A DNA stretch of 9,758 nt from Oscillospiraceae bacterium. GTDB taxonomy: Bacteria > Bacillota > Clostridia > Oscillospirales > UBA929. Position numbers and translations under genes: made by a program. Below the pieces are notes generated by a model. The model was given only the letters and a program-made list of their open reading frames with translations. It did no database searches and was not told where the DNA came from. The stretch is from positions 1-9,758 of the forward strand of contig JAISVY010000129.1 of assembly GCA_031271325.1 (NCBI GenBank), given 5' to 3'. The stretch's first letter is position 1. Every line of letters begins with the position of its first letter. Shown in pieces: positions 1-4,891 of the stretch.

Positions 1-26
1 TAAGGGCGGGGATGACCCCGCCCTTA
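1..26 (-). terminator. GC-rich hairpin after groEL, possible terminator
   Basis: Perfect inverted repeat: TAAGGGCGGGG (1-11), loop ATGA, CCCCGCCCTTA (16-26). It starts 8 nt past the groEL stop codon, where the operon's terminator would be expected. The U-tract that would prove intrinsic termination would lie outside the window on the left, so this is not settled. A near copy of the same palindrome lies at 2866-2886, far from any gene end on that strand, so it may instead be one copy of a dispersed REP-like palindrome that happens to serve as a 3' stabiliser or terminator. Confidence 0.5.
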
Positions 27-34
27 CAGATTTC

Positions 35-1666
35 TTAATACATATCCATTCCGCCCATGCCGCCGCCGGGGGCGGGGGGAGCGGGGGGTTCCTTCTTGTC
101 GGCGACAAGGCTCTCGGTCGTCAGGATCATCGCGGCGATCGAGGCGGCGTTTTGCAGCGCCGAACGGGTGACCTTCGCCGGATCAACGATGCCCGCGTCG
201 ATCATATCGACGTATTGCTCGGTTAGGGCGTTGAAGCCGTAGCCCTTCTTTTGGGCGTTCTTCACGTTCTCGAAGATGACGGAGCCTTCCAAGCCCGCGT
301 TGGCCGCGATCTGGCGCAGCGGCTCGGCGAGGGCGCTGATGACGATGTTCACGCCCGTCTTCTCGTCGCCGGAGAAGTCTTTCAACAGCTCCGAAACGTT
401 CGGGATGGCGTTGACATAAACCACGCCGCCGCCGGGTACGATGCCTTCTTCGACCGCCGCGCGGGTCGCGTTCAGCGCGTCCTCGATGCGGAGTTTCTTC
501 TCCTTCATCTCGACCTCGGTCGCCGCGCCGACCTTGATAACGGCGACGCCGCCGGAGAGCTTCGCGAGGCGTTCCTGCAGTTTCTCGCGGTCGAAATCGG
601 AGGTGGTTTCTTCGATGGCGGCGCGAATCTGGCCGATACGGGCTTTGATGTCTTCTTGGGTTCCCGCGCCGTCCACGATGATTGCGTTTTCCTTCTGCAC
701 TTTTACCTGACGGGCGCGTCCGAGCTGGGCGACTTTCGCTTCCTTGATGTCAAGACCGAGTTCGTCAGAGATCACTTCGCCGCCGGTCAGGATGGCGATG
801 TCGCGCAGCATGTCTTTGCGGCGGTCGCCAAAACCGGGAGCCTTGACGGCGACGCAGGTAAACGTGCCGCGCAGCTTGTTGACCAGCAGGGTAGTCAGGG
901 CTTCGCCCTCTACGTCCTCGGCGATGATCACGAGCTTCTTGCCGCTCGCGACGATCTGCTCAAGCAGCGGCAGGATGTCCTGCACGGAGGCGATCTTCTT
1001 GTCGGTGATCAGGATATACGGATCGTCGATGACGGCTTCCATCTTCTCGGTATCGGTGACCATGTAGGAGGAGATATACCCGCGGTCGAACTGCATGCCC
1101 TCGACGACCTCGCTGTATGTCTCGACCGACTTGCTCTCCTCGACGGTGATGACGCCGTCGGCGGAAACTTTGTCCATCGCGTCCGCGATCAGCTTGCCGA
1201 TAAACTCGTCGCCCGACGAAATCGAGGCGACGCGCGAAATATCCTGCGAGCCGCCGACCTTGACCGAACTGTCGGCGATCGACTTGACGGCGGTGTCCAC
1301 GGCGGTTTGGATGCCGCGCTTCATGATCATCGGGTTGGCGCCGGCGGCGACGTTCTTCAAGCCGTCGCGCACCATCGCCTGCGCCAGCAGGGTGGCGGTG
1401 GTGGTGCCGTCGCCGGCCACGTCGTTGGTCTTGGTGGCGACTTCTTTGACAAGCTGCGCGCCCATGTTCTCAAAGGGGTCGTCCAGCTCAATCTCTTTGG
1501 CGATCGTCACGCCGTCGTTGGTGACCAGCGGAGCGCCGAACTTCTTGTCGAGCACGACGTTGCGCCCTTTCGGGCCCAGAGTGATCTTCACGGTGTCGCT
1601 GAGTTGGTTCACGCCCCGTTCCAGCGCGCGGCGGGCTTCTTCTCCGTACAAAATAATTTTAGCCAT
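35..1666 (-). CDS. groEL: Chaperonin GroEL (60 kDa chaperonin, Hsp60)
   Basis: Cytosolic ATP-driven protein-folding chamber; it forms double heptameric rings and works with the GroES lid. The 543-residue length is normal for the family (E. coli 548). Visible hallmarks are the N-terminal TLGPKGRNVVLD and TNDGVTIAKEI blocks, the nucleotide-site AGDGTTTATLLAQ (Asp86, equivalent to Asp87), the EDALNATRAAVEEGIVPGGG block near residue 395 that carries the catalytic Asp equivalent to Asp398, and the flexible Gly/Met tail GGGMGGMDMY. The ATG start has a good purine-rich ribosome site (AGGAAGGA) about 9 nt upstream. It is the second gene of the operon, 20 nt after the groES stop, and so falls under the CIRCE-controlled promoter. 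The tail is shorter and less repetitive than a classic GGM-repeat tail. Identification is certain. Confidence 0.99.
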   Translation of the reverse strand: MAKIILYGEEARRALERGVNQLSDTVKITLGPKGRNVVLDKKFGAPLVTNDGVTIAKEIELDDPFENMGAQLVKEVATKTNDVAGDGTTTATLLAQAMVRDGLKNVAAGANPMIMKRGIQTAVDTAVKSIADSSVKVGGSQDISRVASISSGDEFIGKLIADAMDKVSADGVITVEESKSVETYSEVVEGMQFDRGYISSYMVTDTEKMEAVIDDPYILITDKKIASVQDILPLLEQIVASGKKLVIIAEDVEGEALTTLLVNKLRGTFTCVAVKAPGFGDRRKDMLRDIAILTGGEVISDELGLDIKEAKVAQLGRARQVKVQKENAIIVDGAGTQEDIKARIGQIRAAIEETTSDFDREKLQERLAKLSGGVAVIKVGAATEVEMKEKKLRIEDALNATRAAVEEGIVPGGGVVYVNAIPNVSELLKDFSGDEKTGVNIVISALAEPLRQIAANAGLEGSVIFENVKNAQKKGYGFNALTEQYVDMIDAGIVDPAKVTRSALQNAASIAAMILTTESLVADKKEPPAPPAPGGGMGGMDMY

Positions 1667-1686
1667 ACGTTTTTATCCTTCCTCTC

Positions 1687-1974
1687 TTAGCCTTCTACTA
1701 CGGCAAGGATGTCGTTTTGCTTGACGACCATCAGTTCCTCGCCGTCAATCTTGATCTCGGTGCCCGCGTATTTGCTGGTGATGACCTTATCGCCCGCTTT
1801 TACGTACATGACAATGTCTTTGCCTTCTACATTGCCACCGGGGCCGACAGCCAAAACTTCGGCGACCTGCGGTTTTTCCTTCGCGTTGCCGGTCAGGATG
1901 ATACCGCTCTTGGTGGTTTCCTCCGACTCCACCATCTTGATAACCACTCTGTCCGCAAGGGGTTTGAGCTTCAT
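1687..1974 (-). CDS. groES: Co-chaperonin GroES (10 kDa chaperonin)
   Basis: Heptameric lid of the GroEL folding chamber. The 95-residue protein starts MKLKPLADRVVIK, the family N-terminus, and has the mobile loop at about residues 16-36 with the GroEL-contacting hydrophobic tripeptide IIL at 25-27. The roof and C-terminal blocks are also present (VLAVGPGG, KAGDKVITSKYAGTEIKIDGEE, ILAVVEG). The start at 1974 is preferred because AGGAGGA sits 7 nt upstream. The frame stays open to 2031, but that extension would translate the operator and does not resemble the family. It is the first gene of the operon, with groEL 20 nt downstream. The leader of about 56 nt carries the CIRCE element, so heat-shock control by HrcA is expected. 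Confidence 0.98.
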   Translation of the reverse strand: MKLKPLADRVVIKMVESEETTKSGIILTGNAKEKPQVAEVLAVGPGGNVEGKDIVMYVKAGDKVITSKYAGTEIKIDGEELMVVKQNDILAVVEG

Positions 1975-2000
1975 TTCGTGTTCCTCCTCGTATCTGTCTT

Positions 2001-2027
2001 TTAGCACTCGTATGTCGAGAGTGCTAA
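2001..2027. promoter_or_regulatory. CIRCE operator (HrcA binding site)
   Basis: Perfect match to the CIRCE consensus: TTAGCACTC (2001-2009), 9-nt spacer, GAGTGCTAA (2019-2027). CIRCE is the established target of the heat-shock repressor HrcA. It lies between the predicted transcription start (about 2030) and the groES ribosome site, so it would act both as a DNA operator and as a hairpin at the 5' end of the mRNA. The hrcA gene itself is not in this window. Confidence 0.97.
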
Positions 2028-2036
2028 TCACCGTAC

Positions 2037-2065
2037 ATCATAAACGCGGGACGCTCTTTTCGCAA
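2037..2065 (-). promoter_or_regulatory. groES-groEL promoter (sigma-A type)
   Basis: On the minus strand, TTGCGA (2060-2065) and TATGAT (2037-2042) are separated by 17 bp, the optimal spacing for a housekeeping sigma factor. The predicted start point near 2030 is just upstream of the CIRCE palindrome, the usual arrangement for HrcA repression. The -10 box matches the consensus at 5 of 6 positions and the -35 box at 4 of 6. Confidence 0.8.
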
Positions 2066-2167
2066 GCTGCGGCGGGTTGCGTTTTTGGGCGATATTTTGT
2101 ATTATTCAAAGATTATCTTCTATTATCTCTCATATGCTTATATTTTCTCTGTATTTCTTCAAGAACG

Positions 2168-2195
2168 TTGACAACGCGCGGACGAATGGTATACT
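2168..2195 (+). promoter_or_regulatory. Promoter of the DUF3842 gene
   Basis: Consensus -35 TTGACA (2168-2173), 16-bp spacer and -10 TATACT (2190-2195), preceded by an AT-rich stretch (about 2096-2165) that could act as an UP element. The -10 box ends only 7 nt before the ATG at 2203, so transcription would begin at or next to the start codon. The intervening AAGGAGT looks like a ribosome site but would not be in the mRNA. See the finding on leaderless expression. Confidence 0.7.
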
Positions 2196-2202
2196 AAGGA
2201 GT

Positions 2203-2610
2203 ATGAAGAAGATTGTGATTATCGACGGGCAGGGAGGGAAGCTCGGTTCCCTGCTGATAGCCAGATTGAAAACAGAGGCGGGGCACTGCGCCCTATACGC
2301 TGTCGGGACGAACAGCCTCGCGACTTCGGCAATGCTGAAGGCGGGTGCGGATTTCGGCGCGACCGGAGAAAACCCTGTCGTCGTACAAAGCCGGGACGCC
2401 GACATCATCGCCGGACCGGTCGGGATCACCGCGGCGGACGCGCTCTTTGGGGAAGTCACCCCCGCGATGGCCGTCGCCGTGGGGCAGAGCCGCGCCTTAA
2501 AAGTGCTTTTGCCGGTCAACCGCTGTAATTACCACATCGCCGGGACGCGCGATATGCCGGTCGCCGAACTGATTGATACGGCAGCCAAATATATTTTATC
2601 GAAGTGTTGA
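2203..2610 (+). CDS. DUF3842 family protein (function unknown)
   Basis: A 135-residue cytosolic protein with no signal peptide or membrane segment. The order of conserved blocks matches the DUF3842 family as I know it: N-terminal KIVIIDGQGGKLG (a glycine-rich, Rossmann-like beginning), GTNSLATSAMLKAGAD (35-50), GATGEN (52-57), ADIIAGPVGI (66-75) and LLPVNRC (102-108). The pattern suggests nucleotide or cofactor binding, but no biochemical role is known to me. The ATG at 2203 is chosen because the family starts here; upstream starts (TTG 2077, ATG 2134) add an unrelated AT-rich extension and lack a ribosome site. AAGGAG is present but only 1 nt from the ATG. The last three codons and stop (SKC, TGA) are the first bases of a dispersed repeat that recurs at 9304, so the C-terminus may have been rewritten by repeat insertion. 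Divergent from groES. Confidence 0.85.
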   Translation: MKKIVIIDGQGGKLGSLLIARLKTEAGHCALYAVGTNSLATSAMLKAGADFGATGENPVVVQSRDADIIAGPVGITAADALFGEVTPAMAVAVGQSRALKVLLPVNRCNYHIAGTRDMPVAELIDTAAKYILSKC

Positions 2611-2660
2611 AAATTGCGTGAGCGCCTGCGGCGCGGCATCACATTCCCCTCGCCTCATGG
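2599..2660 (+). repeat. Dispersed repeat, copy A (short form)
   Basis: Bases 2599-2620 are identical, 22 of 22, to 9304-9325 (core TCGAAGTGTTGAAAATTGCG). After two differing bases CGCCTG also matches. Then 2631-2656 (GCGCGGCATCACATTCCCCT and onward) matches 9373-9398 with 3 differences in 26. Copy A lacks about 40 bp of the middle of copy B. It overlaps the last codons and stop of the DUF3842 gene. Noncoding otherwise. Confidence 0.85.
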
Positions 2661-2662
2661 CG

Positions 2663-2730
2663 ATGGACAATCAGGACGCGTAGGGCGCGACGACCCCGGC
2701 GCGCCGCCGATTTCAATGTCCTGTGTAGGG
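2663..2730 (+). repeat. 68-bp direct repeat, unit 1
   Basis: Runs from ATGGACAATCAGGACGCGTA to TCAATGTCCTGTGTAGGG and recurs at 2770-2837 with only 2 differences in 68 bp. Inside is a GC-rich palindrome (GGCGCG ... CGCGCC). The start-to-start distance is 107 bp. It follows directly on dispersed repeat copy A, and the GCGCGGCATC of copy A (2631-2640) also recurs at 2730-2739. The duplication therefore involves the larger block, with about 13 bp lost from the second unit. Confidence 0.9.
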
Positions 2731-2746
2731 CGCGGCATCCTCATGG

Positions 2747-2781
2747 CAATGTACAATTGACAGTTGACAATGGACAATCAG
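2747..2781 (+). repeat. Tandem heptamer array, consensus CAATTGA
   Basis: Five 7-bp units in register: CAATGTA, CAATTGA, CAGTTGA, CAATGGA, CAATCAG. The unit-1 repeat has the same flanks (CTCATGGC before, CAATCAGGACGCG after) but lacks three of the heptamers, so unit 2 carries a 21-bp expansion. Two TTGACA strings arise here by chance of the heptamer and have no matching -10 box. Confidence 0.7.
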
Positions 2782-2837
2782 GACGCGTAGGGCGCGACGA
2801 CCCCGGCGCGCCGCCGGTTTCAATGTCCTGTGCAGGG
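2770..2837 (+). repeat. 68-bp direct repeat, unit 2
   Basis: Second copy of the unit at 2663-2730. The two substitutions are GCCGATTTC to GCCGGTTTC and GTGTAGGG to GTGCAGGG. The near identity suggests a recent duplication or copying from a common source. No reading frame of plausible protein character crosses it. Confidence 0.9.
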
Positions 2838-2854
2838 GAGGCGTTTTGCCTCCC
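2836..2854. repeat. Short GC palindrome (REP-like)
   Basis: GGGAGGC (2836-2842), loop GTTTT, GCCTCCC (2848-2854). It follows a GTGCAGGG head like the GTGTAGGG head at 2723-2730, so it looks like another member of the same palindromic family. No T-run follows on either strand, so it is a poor intrinsic terminator. Confidence 0.6.
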
Positions 2855-2865
2855 GTTATACCTGC

Positions 2866-2886
2866 GGGCGGGATAACCCCGCCCCT
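2866..2886. repeat. Short GC palindrome related to the groEL 3' hairpin
   Basis: GGGCGGG (2866-2872) and CCCGCCC (2878-2884), continuing CTACA. The block GGGCGGGATAACCCCGCCCC is nearly the same as GGGCGGGGATGACCCCGCCC at 5-24 of the window; both end in TACA. Two copies 2.8 kb apart in unrelated gene contexts indicate a dispersed palindromic repeat. Confidence 0.65.
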
Positions 2887-2891
2887 ACACG

Positions 2892-2924
2892 GCGGCAATT
2901 GTCATGTTCCCCTTGCCTCACAGG
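2892..2924 (+). repeat. Dispersed repeat, partial third copy
   Basis: The stretch GCGGCAATTGTCATGTTCCC followed by CTTGCCTCACAGGC resembles the right half of copy A (2633-2660) and of copy B (9375-9404). Shared features are the (G)TCAyrTTCCCCTyGCCTC motif and a trailing GGC. It is diverged and lacks the TCGAAGTGTTGAAAATTG head. Confidence 0.55.
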
Positions 2925-2927
2925 CAG

Positions 2928-3015
2928 TTAACAGTTACCGGTGTGCAGATAACAGTCAGACAGGCAAGCCCCGTTTCAAGCTGTTATCTGTTATCTGTTC
3001 GTTGTTAACTGTTAA
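2928..3015. repeat. 88-bp nested palindrome upstream of the TIGR03915 gene
   Basis: Outer arms TTAACAGTTA (2928-2937) and TAACTGTTAA (3006-3015) are perfect complements, as are inner arms CAGATAACAG (2946-2955) and CTGTTATCTG (2981-2990). A further TTATCTG follows the inner right arm. The centre is 25 nt. The right outer arm runs directly into AAGGAG (3014-3019), and the likely ribosome site GGGAGGG is at 3021-3027. It is either a small mobile palindrome (MITE-like) or a leader hairpin. Confidence 0.7.
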
Positions 3016-3034
3016 GGAGCGGGAGGGTTTTAGA

Positions 3035-3790
3035 GTGACAATACTGTACTACACCCCCACATGGGAAGGGTTTTTAACCGCCGTCTTCGAGGTGTTCGAC
3101 CGCAAGCGCAAAGGGGAACAGCTCTCCGTCCGGCACCCGCGCGAGCGGGGCGAGACGAGCCTGTTCCCTTCGGAAGTTCTGCTTCCCGACGCGCAAAAAG
3201 CCCGCCGGGTTGAGGACGGGATGAAGCGTCTCTCGCCCACTCTGGCCGAAACGCTCTACACGGCGTGGCTTTCGGAGCTTCCGGGCAGTGAGGACGACAT
3301 GGTCGCCCTGCTGGAAATGGGGTTTTCGATAAAACGCGACCCGCGCGGCGACCTCGCCAATCCGGTGGTGATCCGCGTCAATAAGGCGGCGAAAGCAGCC
3401 GGGTGGGAAGCGCACCGGATGCTCCAGTTTGTGCGGTTTGTGCAGACGCCGGAGGGCATCTACGCCGCCGACATCGAGCCGTCGTGCAATATCCTCTCGC
3501 TGATCGGCGACCATTTTCACGGGCGCTTCAACGATCAGCGCCTGCTCATCCGCGATCTGCGGCGGCGCTTGGTCATGGTGTCACAGCAGGGGAATTGGTT
3601 TATCCGCGAACTGTCGCCGGAAGAAGAGATCCCGCCGCTGCCGAAAGACGGTATCTTTGAGGAACTTTGGCGCGGTTATTTCCGCGCCGTCTCCAACCCC
3701 GCCCGGCAGAACCTCAAGCTGCAGCAGCAGTTTGTCCCGCTGCGCTACCGCAAGCACCTGACCGAGTTTTGGGAGACGCCGAGAAAATAA
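3035..3790 (+). CDS. TIGR03915/DUF4130 family putative DNA repair protein
   Basis: A 251-residue soluble protein. It has the TIGR03915 layout: an N-terminal ILYYTPTWEGFLTAVFEVFD block (residues 3-22), then a DUF4130-type region including EAHRMLQFVRF (125-135), GDHFHGRFNDQ (158-168), and a C-terminal LWRGYFRAVSNPARQNLKLQ block (211-230) ending in VPLRYRKHLTEFW. Family members usually sit beside, and presumably work with, a radical-SAM protein (TIGR03916), or are fused to uracil-DNA glycosylase-like domains; the reaction is not established. No radical-SAM gene is adjacent here. The GTG at 3035 is chosen as start: GGGAGGG lies 7 nt upstream and the family N-terminus follows at once. The frame is open back to 2846, but that part is repeat DNA. 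Convergent with the SGNH gene, sharing a hairpin between stops. Confidence 0.85.
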   Translation: MTILYYTPTWEGFLTAVFEVFDRKRKGEQLSVRHPRERGETSLFPSEVLLPDAQKARRVEDGMKRLSPTLAETLYTAWLSELPGSEDDMVALLEMGFSIKRDPRGDLANPVVIRVNKAAKAAGWEAHRMLQFVRFVQTPEGIYAADIEPSCNILSLIGDHFHGRFNDQRLLIRDLRRRLVMVSQQGNWFIRELSPEEEIPPLPKDGIFEELWRGYFRAVSNPARQNLKLQQQFVPLRYRKHLTEFWETPRK

Positions 3791-3814
3791 GAACCTGTTC
3801 CCATAGGTTCTTAT
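3787..3814. terminator. Hairpin between convergent genes, likely bidirectional terminator
   Basis: ATAAGAACCT (3787-3796), 8-nt loop, AGGTTCTTAT (3805-3814): a perfect 10-bp stem. It includes the stop codons of both the TIGR03915 gene (plus) and the SGNH gene (minus). Read on the minus strand the stem is followed by a T-rich stretch (TTATTTTCTC), giving a fair intrinsic terminator for the five-gene operon. Read on the plus strand it is weaker. Confidence 0.65.
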
Positions 3815-4809
3815 GAACCCTGCCTTGCCGACAAGACGTTTTCGATCACGGCGACACGCCGCTGCCAAAGGGTCTTGTCTGTTTCTTTGCGTTCGGAAAT
3901 TCTCTCGCCAAGCATCGGCGCGATGTAGGCGGAAAACTTCTCCGCGCCCCACACGTTGAAGTGCTGCGGGTCAAAAAAATCTGTTTCCACCTCAACCGAC
4001 AGATCGCCCAGATGATTGTTGAAGTTGATAAACTCCGCGTCTTCAATCGCCCCGACCTCGTGTTCCAGCAGGGGTAAGCGCTCCCACGGATAATAGTTCG
4101 GCGCGAGGAAAAACAATACCCGGCTGCCTTCCTCGCGGCAGACCCGCGCGATCTCCCGCAAACTCCCGATGTTCGCACGAAACACACCTTCGTCGTACTC
4201 CACCGGGCGCTGCAGCATCCCCCCGATGTCGGTCGTCTCCGTCACGAGCGTGTACCCCGCAAGGTCGTCGGCGGGGTATCGCAGGTTCTCAAAACGCAGT
4301 TCTTCGTCGTGATAGTTATACGGCGGGAAGAGCAGCCCCAGCCGCTCTTCCGGTTCGGCGGCGCGGAAGGTCGCGCCCAGGCGGTTGAGCGACGGCGGCA
4401 TATACCCGATATTCGCTTTGGTGTAGGCGGTATACTTCGGGTAGAAAACGCCGGTCACCTCCACCAGAACCAGTTTCGGGCTTTGCGTGCGGAACATCTC
4501 TTTGACATAATACTCCGTTGTCGTCAGCGTCTGCTCCGGTCCTGCCAGCACATAGGAGCTAATCCCCGACCGCTCGTAAATCACCGCCGGGATGATGTCG
4601 CAATAGACAATCGAGCTGCCGAAAAACACCGCGTCCAAACTGTCGCGCTTCTCTTTTTGAAACGCCCCCCAATTCGCGCCGAACTCCGTCCTGTGCGGGA
4701 TCAGCACCGCCGACGCCAGCCAGACAAAGCCGAGCAGAGCCGCGAGGAAGCAGCAGAACGCCGCCCCTTCCTTGAGCCGGGAGGTTGTTTTTTTGTGCGG
4801 TTCGGTCAA
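3811..4809 (-). CDS. Membrane-anchored SGNH-type esterase/acyltransferase partner of MBOAT
   Basis: A 332-residue protein with a short basic N-terminus and one hydrophobic segment (about residues 15-37), so it is probably anchored with the rest outside the cell. The SGNH-like signature is VFFGSS (61-66; catalytic Ser candidate 65 or 66) with the distal FDPQHFN block (Asp280, His283), the Asp-x-x-His pattern of AlgJ/AlgX/DltD-like and related hydrolases. Such proteins pair with an MBOAT acyltransferase to transfer or remove acetyl groups on extracellular polymers. The start codon is TTG; GAGGAGGG lies 6 nt upstream and no ATG near the N-terminus fits. It follows the MBOAT gene by 82 nt; that gap holds a 6-bp-stem hairpin (4855-4874) and no gene. 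The substrate cannot be told from sequence. Confidence 0.75.
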   Translation of the reverse strand: MTEPHKKTTSRLKEGAAFCCFLAALLGFVWLASAVLIPHRTEFGANWGAFQKEKRDSLDAVFFGSSIVYCDIIPAVIYERSGISSYVLAGPEQTLTTTEYYVKEMFRTQSPKLVLVEVTGVFYPKYTAYTKANIGYMPPSLNRLGATFRAAEPEERLGLLFPPYNYHDEELRFENLRYPADDLAGYTLVTETTDIGGMLQRPVEYDEGVFRANIGSLREIARVCREEGSRVLFFLAPNYYPWERLPLLEHEVGAIEDAEFINFNNHLGDLSVEVETDFFDPQHFNVWGAEKFSAYIAPMLGERISERKETDKTLWQRRVAVIENVLSARQGS

Positions 4810-4891
4810 TGCTATCCCTCCTCATGCGGGCGCGGCAACCGGTTCCGGCAGCGCTTCGCGGCGCCCCGCGCGAACCCGGGCATCTTGCCCC

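Noticed and set aside
251..1690. A 479-codon open frame on the plus strand opposite groEL
   Set aside because: It is the antisense shadow of a GC-rich, codon-biased gene; its composition is rich in Asp, Gly, Ala and His runs, it resembles no protein, and groEL is certain on the other strand.
1975..2031. N-terminal extension of GroES to 2031
   Set aside because: It would translate the CIRCE operator and ribosome site; the family N-terminus starts at the ATG at 1974.
2077..2202. N-terminal extension of the DUF3842 protein
   Set aside because: AT-rich promoter DNA with no ribosome site; the family begins at the ATG at 2203.
2757..2769. Two consensus TTGACA -35 boxes
   Set aside because: They are by-products of the heptamer array, and no -10 box lies 16-18 bp downstream.
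2713..2898. Short minus-strand frame with peptide runs of the IVHCQLSIVH kind
   Set aside because: The periodic peptide is only the translation of the CAATTGA heptamers inside repeat DNA.
2599..3015. CRISPR array
   Set aside because: There are only two long near-identical units, internally palindromic and with heptamer slippage; no regular short repeat and unique spacer pattern, and no cas genes.
2846..3034. N-terminal extension of the TIGR03915 protein
   Set aside because: It translates repeat and palindrome DNA; a GTG with a good ribosome site starts the conserved N-terminus.
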